Positions 11,701 through 23,880 of a DNA stretch of 64,000 nucleotides are shown piece after piece; position 1 is the stretch's first letter; each line of letters begins with the position of its first letter. Source of the DNA: Aedes albopictus (Eukaryota; Arthropoda; Insecta; Diptera; Culicidae); the NCBI RefSeq assembly GCF_035046485.1, contig NC_085138.1, positions 47,217,464-47,281,463 on the forward strand, written 5' to 3'. The position numbers were made by a program, and so were the translations under genes. The notes below the pieces were generated by a model. The model did no database searches. It had not been told where the DNA came from and saw nothing but the letters and a program-made list of their open reading frames with translations.

Positions 11701-12080
11701 AGAATATTTGTGGAAGTGCCGTAATTTTGGGTTAAATATATCACATTACATAGTTCTGGCGTCTTATTCTTGAATAGTTATACGGTCAAACTCAATGCTT
11801 TAATACAAGTACGACCATGGTTTTCATCAGTCAAATAGGTTTAAACTTTTACTGCAATATCAACCATTTGAAATAAAAAAAATGTAATGCCCTTGTACGT
11901 GTTGGAAATTATTTTATACAGACATACTTGGCTATAAAAGATGTGAACTTTCCATTCAAGAGTTACTTGAGTCAGATGATGATCAATTTCCACACTTTTT
12001 TTTAAATTTATGGCGTTATTCTAACAAAAAAATACCTTCACGTTGATTAATTTCACCCCACTGATCAATGTAACCCGAAA
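11701..12080. other. Unrecognised AT-rich island
   Basis: About 380 bases of ordinary AT-rich sequence between two blocks of degenerate repeat. No inverted ends, target duplications or coding frame could be seen. It may be an old insertion or original unique DNA. Confidence 0.4.
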
Positions 12081-13560
12081 TCAATGAATTCATCTAGGAA
12101 TTTCTCCAAGATAGATATTGTCCAAGAATTAATCAAAAACTTCTCCTTGCACTTCTCCAAGAGTTTTTCCAAAAAAATCTTCAGGATGTTATCTGAGAAT
12201 TTCGCCAGGAATTTCTTCAAGGATTCCTCAAAAAACTCTTCCAGGATTTCCTCCACGAATTTGCCTAGAAATTTCTTCAACAATTTCTACCAAAATTTCG
12301 TGGGAAAATTATTCCAGAAACTCACCAAGGAACTCCTCCAAGAATTTTACCAGGACTTTATCAAAAAAAAAATTGTTTTAAGGAATATTTCCAAGAATTT
12401 CTCCAGAATTTATTCCGAAACCTTCCCCAAGTATTTCTCCTACAATTTCTTTAGGACTTTCTCGAAGATTTTTTTTCGAGAATTTCTCCAGAATTTGGTT
12501 CACGGATTTCTCCAGGACATCTTAACGAACCTCTAGAAATTACACCACAACTTCTCCAAGAATTAATCCAAGAAATCCTTCAGAAATTCCACCAGAAATT
12601 CACCCATCACTCTCTGAGAACTCCTCTGGAATTTATAAAAGAGTTTTTCCAGGTTATTATCCAAAAATTTCACCAGTAATTTCTGGAAAATTAATTAAAG
12701 GCATTTCTGGAAAAATTTCTGAAAAAAAAATCTCAAGCAATTTCTGAAACATTTTTTTGAATATATTCATGGAGATATTCCTGAAGAATTTTTGGATGTA
12801 CTTCTAGAGAAATTTTGGAAGGAATTGGACTTGAAGGAAGCCATGCCGGAAATTTCTGCAGGCATTTCTAAAGGATTTTCTGAACGAATTCCTGGAGAAA
12901 TTTCTGGAGAACTTCTCGAAAAAAGAAATTCCAGGAAAAATTACTGGAGAAATTTTTGAAGGAATGTTTGGGGACATTCCTTGAGAATCCTTGGAAAAAA
13001 TCCTGGAGGAACCCCTGGAGAAGCCCTGAAAAATATCTTAAAAACACAAGGAATTTCTGGAAAAACTTTTAGAGGAACTTCTGGGAGAATTTCTGCAAAA
13101 ACAGCTGTAGGAAATCTTGGAGGTGTTCCTTGAGGAATTCCCTGAGAAATTCTTGGAGGAATTCCTAAGGAAAAACTTGGCTGAATTCCTGGAGGAATCC
13201 CTGAAGGAACTCCTGAAGCAATTGTTGGGTAAATTCTTGGAGAAACTTCTTGAGAAATTCTTGGCGGAACTGCTGGAAGAGTTCTTGGATTTCTCCAGGG
13301 TTTTAAAATTTAATAAGATTTTTTGCAGAAATATATGAGCTAATTTTTAAAGGATTTCTTGGAAGGTTTCCTGGAGAAATTGTAGAAGAAAATTCCTTAA
13401 GTAGTTCTAAGAGAAATTCATGGAGAACTTCTTGCAAAAAAATCTTGAGAAATTCTTGGAGGAAGAAAAGTATTCCTGGAGGAATATTTCCCGGAACACT
13501 TTCAAGACATCTTCTTGTGAGGGCAAAAATAAATTTAGATTAGTAATTTCTAGACGGAAA
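12081..13560. repeat. Degenerate AATTTCTCCAAGAA / GGAATTCTTGGAGG repeat
   Basis: From 12081 to about 12650 the plus strand is CTCC-rich; from about 12700 to 13500 it becomes GGAG-rich, so the repeat switches strand orientation near 12.68 kb. Open frames at 12084-12536 and 13117-13338 read as RNF/SKN or EEFLEKLLE peptides. They arise because the repeat period is often a multiple of three. Confidence 0.85.
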
Positions 13561-13587
13561 AAAAAAATTGGAAAAACCACAAAGGTA

Positions 13588-14511
13588 CAGGGGATGGCCA
13601 AAATGTTTGGGATAGGCAACTTTTTTTTCTCTCACAAAAAACTTCAAGAAGCTATAACTTTTCATAGAGCGCATCAAAAAATCTCAAATTTTGACTATTT
13701 GTCAACCTATTATATGTGCATCATTGGTACAAATTTCGGCTCGATTGATTAATATTTCGCAAAGCTAGAACCGTTCGGGTAAAACACTATTTTTCAGACA
13801 ACGCATTTTTGAGCTGTCATATCTCGGAAACCAGTGAACCGAATTGAATGAAATTTTTAACGTGCACTAACAATATGTAAATGCTTCACAAACTATTAAA
13901 ACATAGGTACTTTTTAAACGTTGAAAAAAGTTATCATGGATTGACACTTTTTTGATTTTTCTCGAAAAAAATGTAATTTTTTCACATCAATGTCAATAAA
14001 TTTTAGTGTTGATATCCAAAGATTTTCCACTTCTGCTCTCAAGTTATCTCTTATCAGATATATTAGAGCCTATTTAGATTGAAGGAAGAACACATTTAGT
14101 AATTTTTGTGTGGTATTGTAAATTTGATTTATTTTCCTCTATATGGGTAAAAATTTCAATCCGGTATAACTTAATTCGCCGTGAGAAAATATTACATTTT
14201 ATAACGTCGCATTAAGTATCAATATATTGTTGATAAACGTTATAAAATTCATTCAATTCGGTTCACTGGTTTCCGAGATATGACAGTTCAAAAATGAGTT
14301 GTCTGAAAAATAGTGTTTTACCCTAACGGTTCTTACTTCACGAAAAATTAATCAATCGAGCCCAAATTTGTACCAATGATGCACATATAATAGGTTGACA
14401 AACAGTCAAAATTTGAGATTTTTGATGCACTCTATGAAAAGTTACAGCATGTTGATTTTTTTATGTTGGAGAAAAAAAGTTGCCTATCCCAAACATTTCG
14501 ACCATCCCCTG
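13588..14511. mobile_element. TA-flanked long-TIR MITE, 924 bp
   Basis: The termini CAGGGGATGGCCAAAATGTT and the matching reverse complement are flanked by TA (13586-13587 and 14512-14513). The arms are about 340 bases each: the segment with TATTATATGTGCATCATTGG near 13710 is repeated inverted near 14380, and ATATCTCGGAAACCAGTGAACC near 13819 is inverted near 14263. There is no transposase. It shares size, TA target and terminal CAGGGGAT with 9952-10870 but differs internally, so the two are sister subfamilies at most. The frame at 13420-13752 crosses the boundary and is spurious. Confidence 0.88.
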
Positions 14512-14513
14512 TA

Positions 14514-14806
14514 TATTGAGAAATGTTGGAAATTCTTTTGAAATCCCTACGTAATTTTCTGTGGAAATTTTTGTGATTTCCTTTTATATTGGTTTGGAAA
14601 TTTCTTTGATGATTCCTGTAGTCTGTTTGTTATTTTTTTTTTTGAGTATATTTGCGGTAGTACCATTGGAATGTTACCAGCAATTTTATTGGAAATTGGC
14701 TTTGAAAATAATTCTTTATGTTTATTTTTATTCTTTCGAAAACTGTTTCAGCAACAACCAGAAATTTATTCGGAAACCTTAGGAATTCCATATTTGATTT
14801 CCAAAC
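14514..14806. repeat. Degenerate AATTTCTTTGG-type repeat
   Basis: A low-complexity TTT/GGAAATT-rich tract continuing the block at 12081-13560 across the inserted TA element. It is cut on the right by the SINE at 14819. Confidence 0.6.
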
Positions 14807-14818
14807 AAACTGCAAAAT

Positions 14819-15090
14819 CTTCTTCTTCTTCTTCTTAGCGTAACGTCCTCACTGGGACAAAGCCTACTTTTCAGCTCTCTCCACAGTTTTTAACTGAGAG
14901 CTTCCTCTGCCAATGACCATTTTGCATGTGTATATCGTGTGGCAGGCATGAAGATACTCTATGCCCAAGGAAGTCAAGGAAATTTCCTTTACGAAAAGAT
15001 CCTGGACCGACCGGGAATCGAACCCGTCACCCTCAGCATGGTCATGCTGAATACCCGTGCGTTTACCGCCTCGGCTATATGGGCCCTGCA
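14819..15090 (-). mobile_element. tRNA-derived SINE with perfect target duplication
   Basis: It lies on the minus strand. Its tRNA-like head is at the right: an A-box-like segment (AGCCGAGGCGGTAAACGC) and a B-box GGTTCGATTCCCGG when read in reverse. The 3' end at the left finishes in a (TTC)n run, that is (GAA)n on the SINE strand. A perfect 12-base duplication AAACTGCAAAAT flanks it (14807-14818 and 15091-15102), showing a recent, intact insertion into degenerate repeat. It is near-identical over most of its length to 57278-57557. By structure it resembles the Feilai-type tRNA SINEs of Aedes; that name is an inference. Short frames inside are not genes. Confidence 0.92.
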
Positions 15091-15279
15091 AAACTGCAAA
15101 ATACATCCGATGAATTACTGAAAAAAATCGTACGGAATTACTGAAAACAGCAATTTCCGAAGAAATGCTCATTGTGGTACTCATAGAAAAGTTCAATTTC
15201 ATATCGTTCTTCCAATACTTTCTTATTTGTAACAAAACCATTTCAAACTGCGTTAGGAAACACTTGGTGGAATACATAG

Positions 15280-18200
15280 AAGAATCTCTTGAAAAATTCT
15301 CAGAGGAATTATGGGAAGAACCGCATTATAAAAGTCCTTGACGATTTTCTGAAACAAATACAAGGTATCCTTGGAGGACATCCCGGTATTTTTTTTTTTT
15401 TTTTTGAGAAAATACGTGGAGGAATGTCGGCAGGAATTCCTTTAGTAAACTTTGTATTAATTTACGCCGAAATTTTGGGAGGATTTTTGGCTGAAATAAC
15501 TGAAAGAATTGAAGAATTCATACATGGATTTCTGAATGAATCGTTGTAGAATCTTCCGAAAACATTTCCACGGGAATTAGCAATAGTTCTTATAGAAATT
15601 TCTAAAGGAATCTTTAGAAATTTTTTTTAGAAAAAATAATGGGTCGAATTTCTGAAATACTTCCTAATGAATTAAATTCTGATAAAATCCATGGAAAACT
15701 TATAATTGGGTAGTTTTCTGATGATATTCTTAGAGGTGAATTACTTCATGAAACTTTTAAAAAAGTTAAAAGAAATCCATGGAAGATTTTGTAGAGTCAT
15801 TCTTGTAAGAATTTCCCAGAAGAACTTGTAATGAAATCTTTGGAAAAAAACATTATGAAGAATCTCTGGAAAATATTCTGAAAAAATCGTTGTTTGATAA
15901 CGAAAATTCGATTTTCCAAGAAATCCCTTGAGTATTTTCTAAAGAAATTTACTGAGAAAATTTATGGAAGGCCTTAGAAAAGAATCGTTTGATTTATTTC
16001 TGGAGGAGGTAACTCTGGTGAAAACGTTGGTGAAATTTGCGGCAAGGTTGCCATGAAAAATTTACAAAAAAATGCTATGAGATTTTTTTTAAAGTAACCC
16101 TAGTGGAATTTATTAAGGAATCTCGTAAGGAATATCTGAAAGAAACCCTTTAAATTAATTACGCCCTTTTTTTTAAAAAAAAAGAATGCCTGTTGTAAGA
16201 TTTTTTTGAATAAAGCTTGGAGAAAATTTTGATAAATTCTTGGGCTTATTTTTGAAGAAATCTCTGGAAAACGTGCTTAAAGCAATCTTAAAGAATCCCT
16301 TGAATATTTTCTACGGAAACCCTGGAAAAATTTCTGGTGGAATCCACGGTTTGAAGAAATTTATGCAGCAATATCTGAAAGACGCCCTGCGGATTGCTTT
16401 GGAATCCCTGGAAGAATGTTTGGAAGAAAAAAAATCATATAGGCTACACTGATAATTTTCAAAAAGAATCCCAAGATGATTTTTTTAAGAAATCCATTCT
16501 GAAAGTAACGTTGGGGGAATTGCTTATCGCATCACTATAGGATTTTTTGAATACCTGGATGAAGATTCAAAAAAAAAATATCTGAAGGCTTTACTGAAGG
16601 AGTTTATTGAAGAATCCACGACGAATTTTCTAAAGAAAACCTTCAAGGAACTTCTGAAAGAATTTGTAGAGGAATTTTTGGAGGATTTTTTGTAGTAATC
16701 CATGACATATATTTTTTAAAGAAAGCATCGAGAATTTTCTGAAGAAATTTCTTGAAGAATTTTTGAAGTAATCCCCGTATGCATATCTGAAGCAAACCAT
16801 TAAAAATTGAAATGAATCCCTGGATGTTTTTCTGAAAGAACCTCATTCATGGAAGATTTTCTTTTGGACTCCTTGAGAAATTTATGGAAGAATCCTAAGA
16901 CAAATTTCTGAAAAAAATCTGGAAAACTTCTTGAAAGCCACTCTGGAGCAATTTTCGAAGAAATGGCTGCAGTTTTTATAAATAAACTCATGGCGGAATT
17001 TCTGAAGAAATGCATCAAAAATTTTTGAAACAAATCTTTTGAGAAATTTCTGACGAATGCATTTAGGTATTTCTCTCGAAAATGCTTCAAGGAGTTCTTC
17101 CGAACTGCCTTGAAGAATTCCTCTCAGAACTCCTTTAGTAATGTCTTCAGGAATTTCGTCATTTATTTTCTGGATTCCTCCGAAGATGCATTTAGGAGTT
17201 CTAGCCTTCGGGATTCCTCCTCAGATTCTTCCAGTTATTCCATCAGGGACCCTTTCAAGGGTTCGTCCCAGAATTTGTCCGAATATTTCTCCTGGGATTT
17301 CTTTAGAGACTCCTTCCAGATTTTTTTTTCAAGGATTCCTCTCGGGACTCCTCCCGGGATTTGTTCAGGGATTCCTTCCAAGATTCCTCCAAGAAGATTT
17401 CCTGACAAAATTCTTGCTAAATGTCGTAAAGCTATCCCTGGTAAGCTTGAACAGCAAACATTGTTAGAATTCCGAAAAAAAATTGTTTTTTCTTATGAAA
17501 TGTTTAGATAAATGCTTGAAGAAATCCTCGCAGGAAAAAGATTAAGAAAAAAACTCGAAAGAATTTCAAAAAGGTTTCTTGATGAAATTTTGCAAGAATC
17601 TTAGCATTTGTTGTATAGTTAAAAACCCCTTTGAAAAATTCATGAAAGAATTCTTAGAGTAATTACTGGAAAAATTCTATAAAAAATCCTACAGAAATTC
17701 TTTCTGTGCATTTATTGCTTAATTCTTCAGGAACTGTTCAAGACATTCTTAAGGTAATTCTTGAAGGAATTTCTTCAGAAATCTTATAAGAAACACCAGG
17801 TAAATACCTGGAGAAAATTTTAATGAATTCCAAAAGAAATATTTGAAGAGATTCCTAAAGAAATAATTGAAGAAATACTTGAAGATTTTACGGGATGAAT
17901 GACCCATAAAAGGTTAAAATCACTGGTAATAAACAAACAACAACAACAACAACTTGAAGATTTTCAGTATTTGATTTTGATGAATATCAGAAAAAATCGC
18001 AAGAAAAATCTTTGAAGGATTTGTTATATGAATTCTTGATGGAATTCCTAAGATTTTTTTGAATACCTTTGTATGAACTCCTACAAACATATTGTAGAAA
18101 TTTCAAATAAATTCCTGAATGATTTTTTTTGCGAAATCGATAGAGAAATTCCTGAAAAATACTTGAATAAATGCTTTATGAAAACTTAGAAGACTTTTTT

Positions 18201-18962
18201 AAACAATTCTGCAAAGATATTTTTTGGGAAATTCCTTCTCTTTAGTGGAACTACAGAAAGATTTTTCAAAAAATTCTTTTAGATTTTCTTAGAAATCCTG
18301 CTGAAAGAGTCATTGCAGGAATTGCATATGAAATCTTAAGGAAAATCTTGGAAAAACTCTAAAAGGAATTTAAGTTCCACCTTAGAAAATCCTTGGTGCT
18401 ACTTTTTGAAGATTTCTTGTATAAATTTTCAGAATAAACCCATTCAGGAATTCCTCTAGGAATCCTGGATGGAATTTGCAAAGAAAGTCTTTAAAAAAAC
18501 TGGAAAAAGCTCTTAAGATATGCCTAACTGAATCTTGGGAGGAGTTCATGAGGTATATATATCCATGATAGAATGCTTGGAGGAATTCCTGAAAGAGTGC
18601 TTAAAGAAGTTCCTGAACAAATGTCCCAAAAAGCAAGATGATTCTTCCTGAGGAAAGATTAAAGTCTTTTCTTGGAGGAATTCATGCAGGAATTGGTTCT
18701 TGAAGAAGTTCTAAAGTTTTTTTTGAGACATTGCAAAAGGAATAATTTGGAGAATTATTCATGCAATTTTTGAGAATTCACAAATTTCAGGAAAAATACT
18801 TGGAGGAATTCTGGGAGAAATCCTAAGTAGATATTTAATAGAATCCTAGAAAACAAAAACAAGTTTTTGGAGGAATTTCTGAAGAAATCGAAAAAAGGAA
18901 TCATCGAGGAATTCCTGAAGGAATTTTTGGTGAAACTTTTAGAAGAAAATCACGGAGGGATG
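15280..18962. repeat. Long degenerate GAATTTCTGGAAGAA repeat block
   Basis: About 3.7 kb of loose iteration of GGAATTTCTGAAG, AATCCCTGGA and GAAATTCTTG words without a fixed period. Around 17095-17410 the orientation flips to the CTCC-rich form (ATTCCTCC, GGGATTCCT) and then back. A CAA microsatellite (ACAACAACAACAAC) lies at about 17936-17953. Open frames such as 17110-17511 have S/R/N-biased translation and no recognisable domain. The block continues after the hAT insertion at 20515. Confidence 0.85.
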
Positions 18963-18970
18963 TTTTAAGA
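18963..18970. repeat. Left 8-bp target duplication TTTTAAGA
   Basis: TTTTAAGA immediately precedes the hAT terminus CAGTGGTGCTC and is repeated exactly after the other terminus at 20507-20514. Confidence 0.95.
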
Positions 18971-20506
18971 CAGTGGTGCTCAGGCTGGAGGATACCGCGG
19001 GCCAAATTGGCAATTCGGGATCGACCTGCGGGCCGCATGAAGCATCGATGCTCAAAAACAACAAAAAGAACAATTCTAAAGCATATTTTTTTTTAAATCT
19101 GAACTGTTCAGAACTTGTGTAGGGGTCAAACTTAATAATCTATTGCCCTTCGTGGAGTTCAATTTAGATTCATATGTTTGGTTGAGAAAAACGTTTGAGC
19201 TTCAAATTGAAATTCAAACAAACAATTTAGAAGTTGCCCCTAGAATTGCCTTGAAGCCACTTCAAGAACTTGTCAAGCAGCTTTTACAAGAATTTCTTTT
19301 GAATTGCTCCAAAAAGGTTTGCTTGATGTTCTCCTGAAATTTCTTGTGGAGTTGCTCCAGATGGTTTTTGAAAATTTTCTTGAAGTTTCTTTTAGTTTTT
19401 CTAGAATTCTCTTGAAACACCTCCAAGAACTCCTCCTAGATTTGCCTTTGGAAATGCCTTGAAGTTACTTCAGGAATTCCTCATTGATCGTTTCCAAGAA
19501 TTTCTCCTAGAATAGCTTCCGGATTTTTCCGAAAATTTTACAGGAGTTTCTTGAAGATTTTAGTAAATTCTTTCCATAAGTCTTTTCTAAAGTTGATGAA
19601 ATACTTCATCATTAAATTTCTTCAAAAATTAGGATTTTTAATAATTGTTTCCGGAAGTTTCTTCAACATTACCTTCTAAAACTGCTGCATAAGGTGCTTC
19701 AAATTTTCCTCAGGCGTTCTAGGTATCTTTTGTGTGTTGATGCATTTGGTCCTGGAATCTTGTTTCTGGTTACTCCTGAAAATTCTCTTTTTGTTGCTCG
19801 AGGAATTTATTCTAAAGTTGTTACAGTGGCACCAGAACATTTTTCTAGGAGATGCTCCTATAATTTCCATGCAGTATCGCCACAACTTTCTCATTAATTT
19901 TCTTCAGGTTTATTTTCTCTAGGATGTTTTGAGGTTTCTCCAATAATGTTTCCTGGAGTTTCTCCAAAAATGTATCCAAAAGTTTCTCCAAAAGGGCACA
20001 GGAGACGCTTTATGAATCTCGCCTGAGATTTTTTTTTTCTTTTCGTTCAGTAGTTTCGCTTGGACAATTCAAATTGGATTCGTAAGTTTTGTTTCGAAAA
20101 ATGTGTGAGTCTTATAATAGAAATTTAAACAAACAGTGAAAATTTAACAATATTGGCAACCAAGTTGAGATTTGTTGAGATTTTTGTCAAAAACTTCGTG
20201 CTTTGTGTTTTTATGTCCTTCGGAAATACGAAATGTGAAATATTTGCTCAGCGTTGCATTGACTGCGCTTAAAAACTGTAACTAATTTTTAAATGATTCA
20301 AGATTACATTTTTAACAATCTTTCATTTGATTCGCACTGTGAAAATTGATCAGCAATGTTTTTTTTGTTTTATTTCTTAATAAATTTAACGAGTTATTTC
20401 AAATAATCGTTCAAAAATTTCGATTCGTCTTAATGAACTCCGTGGGCCGCATCTTAAGGCTTGGAGGGCCGCATGCGGCCTGCGGGCCGCAGGATGAGCA
20501 CCACTG
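18971..20506. mobile_element. Non-autonomous hAT element, 1536 bp
   Basis: The left terminus CAGTGGTGCTCAGGCTGG and right terminus GGATGAGCACCACTG are inverted repeats, followed inward on both sides by GCGGGCC-rich subterminal sequence. A perfect 8-base target duplication (TTTTAAGA) identifies the hAT superfamily. Within it, 19210-19990 consists of degenerate CTCCAAGAATTTC repeat, so the element has captured or accumulated the same low-complexity DNA as its surroundings. No transposase frame is visible; 19143-19337 and 19676-19922 are short and unconvincing. Its length and subterminal motif match 25019-26548. Confidence 0.92.
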
Positions 20507-20514
20507 TTTTAAGA

Positions 20515-20840
20515 CCATTATCAATCCTTTAGTGAACTTTTTAACAAATTTATAGAAAAAATCTAGGAAGGATATCTAGGAAAAATATGCAAGAATAATC
20601 GAAGATAACGTCAGAAGAATCTACGGAGGAATTCCTGACGGATTTTTGGAGGAATTGTTTAAGTAATCTTTGAAAAAAATCTCACGGAAATCTTGGAGGA
20701 AAATCTGATTAAATTCTTCGAAGAATTACCTAAAATATCTTAAGATGGAGCCGTTAGATGAACACTTGGAGAAATCATTCATAAAGGTGTGAATTGGGAA
20801 AATTTTGAGACAAATGTGGAGGATTTCTTAAGAAAAAAAA
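20515..20840. repeat. Continuation of the degenerate GAATTTCTGGAGGAA block
   Basis: This DNA resumes the 15280-18962 block after the hAT insertion. GGAGGAATTCCTGACGGATTTTTGG and similar words are visible. Confidence 0.75.
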
Positions 20841-20895
20841 AAAATGCTTGAGGTTGAGCTTGATTGACCGCCCGTAGTTGCTACTCCAGTATCGC
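20841..20895. repeat. Dispersed repeat end, GATTGACCGCCCGTAGTTGCTACTCC
   Basis: The words TTGACCGC and GTAGTTGCTACTCC recur at 59320-59347 after a GAGCATGAGCATGAGCAT run. The two loci therefore share a terminus-like segment of a dispersed repeat. The downstream sequence (20900 onward against 59350 onward) is not obviously alike, so only the end is conserved. Confidence 0.55.
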
Positions 20896-22235
20896 CAGAC
20901 CAGCTGCATCTTTAGTGTGTGCGTGCTGATGATCTTCTATTATCAGGCGACAATGGTCAGGTTGCGGGTCAAAAGGGCGTTGAGTCCTATGTGCCTGCAC
21001 AAGGTCATGCGGATGTCTAGGAGTGTTGTTGGGAAATGTTAATTTTTTACATAGGGGTTCACACATTGGTGCGTGGATGCCAGGTGTAAAGTAATACATG
21101 GCAGCTTGCATTTATTACATAACGCTATAATCGAGATTGCACCCAGAAACTCTCTGAATAATTTGCAAGATTTCCTTAAGTTGAGAATCTTGAATACAGT
21201 TGCTGGGAATTGAGTCTGAGCTCTGGGCTCTCAATACATGATATACCGAGTATATGTGATGGAGCAATCCATCATATTTCCACTCATAGCTTTCTGCGAC
21301 AATTGTTTTTTTTTTCTCGGCAATTTAGACTCCGACAAGTTGTTCACACGACACGAAAATCCGAGGAATCCAAACAGATAATCGGAAGTCGATTGCCCCT
21401 TAAAATAGATGCCGCCTAATCAACAAACCGATTTAGCCTATAATGGTCGTACCTTATCTAGTGACGCAATTGCAGCAATGTTGGGATTGACTAGGTTTAT
21501 GATCTGCATTATAAGAGGGAGGAAAACACCACTTCCATTCAAAATGGTGATAAGAAGTCGCAATTCTCTGTAAACGGGAATGCCGAACATAATTCTTCAC
21601 ATCTTGTTATTTTTTATGAACTTCTACTTTGTTGGTTCTAACAAATGGGTCGTAATCCCACAGAACTCAAAGATTCTAAAACCGCCATAAACATTTATTA
21701 CGATTAAAACAATTTCCTACAAGATCCACACACCCGGGAAGATTTATCCCCGTAGAAAGGCCTCATAATTCTTCGCCGTCCTGACTTGCACCACCAAACA
21801 TAACCTCATTCCTAACTCCTAGCCGACCGGAACGGCGGAAGCGGTCAACACGACTCCCAGCCATAAATATATGTTTATACGGGGGTGACTATATTTAGAT
21901 AGGAACCTTACGCCCATAAACCGGACACAAAACGCGCCCGTTCCGAAACTCCTTCGTCCGCCGGATCGACTCAAAGTCCAAACAAAAGGGATTGCTCGCA
22001 CGTTCCTCCTAGCTAGAACTATTGCTGCATCGCATCCGGCCATGCCAGTCAGTGAACATGTGGCAGCGCAAAGGTTCGACTCATAAAAACTAACGCTTTT
22101 TTGACAAGATTTTTTTTGGCGGCTGTCGAGGGGTTCCCGACTAGGAAGGAGTTGCTTAATAGAGTTGGAAACACTTATTTTTATGTAAATTGTTCGTTGA
22201 ACTCATGGCAAATCTTTCAAAAGTAGTAAAAAATC
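20896..22235. other. No recognised feature
   Basis: Base composition is more balanced than the neighbours and without simple repeats. I saw no inverted ends, target duplications or protein domain. The short open frames (for example 20881-21111 and 21819-22043 on the minus strand) have no recognisable similarity. It could be ancestral unique DNA or intron. Confidence 0.4.
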
Positions 22236-22239
22236 AAAT

Positions 22240-22535
22240 AAATAAATGGCAGTAGAATGATAGTGATGTGGCAATAAAATGGTAATTGAATGATAATGTG
22301 GCAAACATTTGGCAGTTAGAGAAAAATGTGGCAACGAAATGAAGGGTCATTACAGTGTGATAACTTGAATGGAAATTGATTGGCATTTGAATGGCAATAA
22401 TATTTCAATGTAGCAATGGAATGGCAACGAATTCACTATATGGCTACACAGTGGCAAAAAAGTGGCACTGAACAAGCACTTAAATGACAAAAATATCAGC
22501 TTAATGGCAACGAAGAAAAACTGATAAAATGCCAA
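22240..22535. repeat. Degenerate AATGGCAA/TGTGGCAA repeat
   Basis: About twenty imperfect words of the form GTGGCAA, ATGGCAAT and AATGGCAACGAA at irregular 9-20 base spacing. It is a decayed microsatellite-like tract and not coding. Confidence 0.65.
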
Positions 22536-22539
22536 AAAT

Positions 22540-23193
22540 ATTTGACCAAAATTTTACAACAATATTTTTTTTTTGTTACAAATTTGCATATTTCTCGAAG
22601 CCTATAAAATAATGACGTAAATCTCAAGCATCTTCTAACTCGGGCCGCCCCCATTCATTGCACCCGCTTTAACCAAAGTTGAGAACCGAAAGCGAGAGAA
22701 AGAGAGACCGGACTCATAAATATGCTTTTGTCAGATCGCACATTAATTCCTGGCGCCTTCGGATCACACGCTTCGGAGAGATGAACCACCGCCAACCATA
22801 AAACTCGGAAAAATATATATGTGTTTCGGAGGAGGAAAAAATGGCCAACGTCCCTCTCGGAATATGACTGCGCACGAGAGTGCAAGAAAGAAGAAAAAGC
22901 ATTTGCATCTGGTGTAATCCATGGCGGTAGCTGGCTGGCGGAGACCTTCCGGTTCGTTGCCGGACCAAATTTATTGCCTTCGCTCACCGAAAAGAAGCCT
23001 GCGGTTTTTTTTCTCGGGTTCTGGGATGCATTTTAGATTGAGGTTTTTGTTGGTGCACCAGACTCCTGCCATCCGCCAACCCTTCCGCCTACCAGAAGTT
23101 CGTGATGAAGGTTTTTGTTTTCTCAGGTTATTGAGCTCGCAAATTCGTTTTGGTTGAGGAAAATAGCCTCGAATGAGGATGAGAAATATTTGA
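22540..23193. other. No recognised gene; mixed unique DNA
   Basis: Contains a GAAAGCGAGAGAAAGAGAGA purine tract (22687-22706) and several short overlapping frames on both strands (22655-22987, 22821-23036). None shows a known domain, and splice structure cannot be judged. Confidence 0.35.
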
Positions 23194-23880
23194 ATTGGAT
23201 TGGATTGGGTTTGGATTGGATTTGGATTAGATTTGGATTGGATTTGGATTGGATTTGGATTGGATTTGGATTAGATTTGGATTGGATTTGGATTGGATTT
23301 GGATTGGATTGGATTTGGATTGGATTTGGATTGGATTTGGATTGGATTTGGATTGGATTTGGATTGGATTTGGATTGGATTTGGATTGGATTTGGATTGG
23401 ATTTGGATTGGATTTGGATTGGATTTGGATTGGATTTGGATTGGATTTGGATTGGATTTGGATTGGATTTGGATTGGATTTGGATTGGATTTGGATTGGA
23501 TTTGGATTGGATTTGGATTGGATTTGGATTGGATTTGGATTGGATTTGGATTGGATTTGGATTGGATTTGGATTGGATTTGGATTGGATTTGGATTGGAT
23601 TTGGATTGGATTTGGATTGGATTTGGATTGGATTTGGATTGGATTTGGATTGGATTTGGATTGGATTTGGATTGGATTTGGATTGGATTTGGATTGGATT
23701 TGGATTGGATTTGGATTGGATTTGGATTGGATTTGGATTGGATTTGGATTGGATTTGGATTGGATTTGGATTGGATTTGGATTGGATTTGGATTGGATTT
23801 GGATTGGATTTGGATTGGATTTGGATTAGATTTGGATTGGATTTTAATTGGATTTGGATTGGATTTGGATTGGATTTAGA
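23194..23880 (+). repeat. 11-bp satellite, unit GGATTTGGATT
   Basis: A nearly perfect head-to-tail array of GGATTTGGATT (GGATT plus GGATTT), about 62 units by length, with a few AGATTTGGATT variants at both edges. Because 11 is not divisible by three and the unit has no stop, all three plus frames are open and give the same 11-residue peptide period (DLDWIWIGFGL). The three long overlapping frames at 23115-23998 are therefore products of the repeat and not a gene. Confidence 0.97.

Noticed and set aside
12084..13338. Possible coiled-coil or leucine-rich proteins (EEFLEEFLEK patterns)
   Set aside because: Same pattern appears on many frames and both strands wherever the degenerate AATTCCT repeat occurs; low-complexity artefact.
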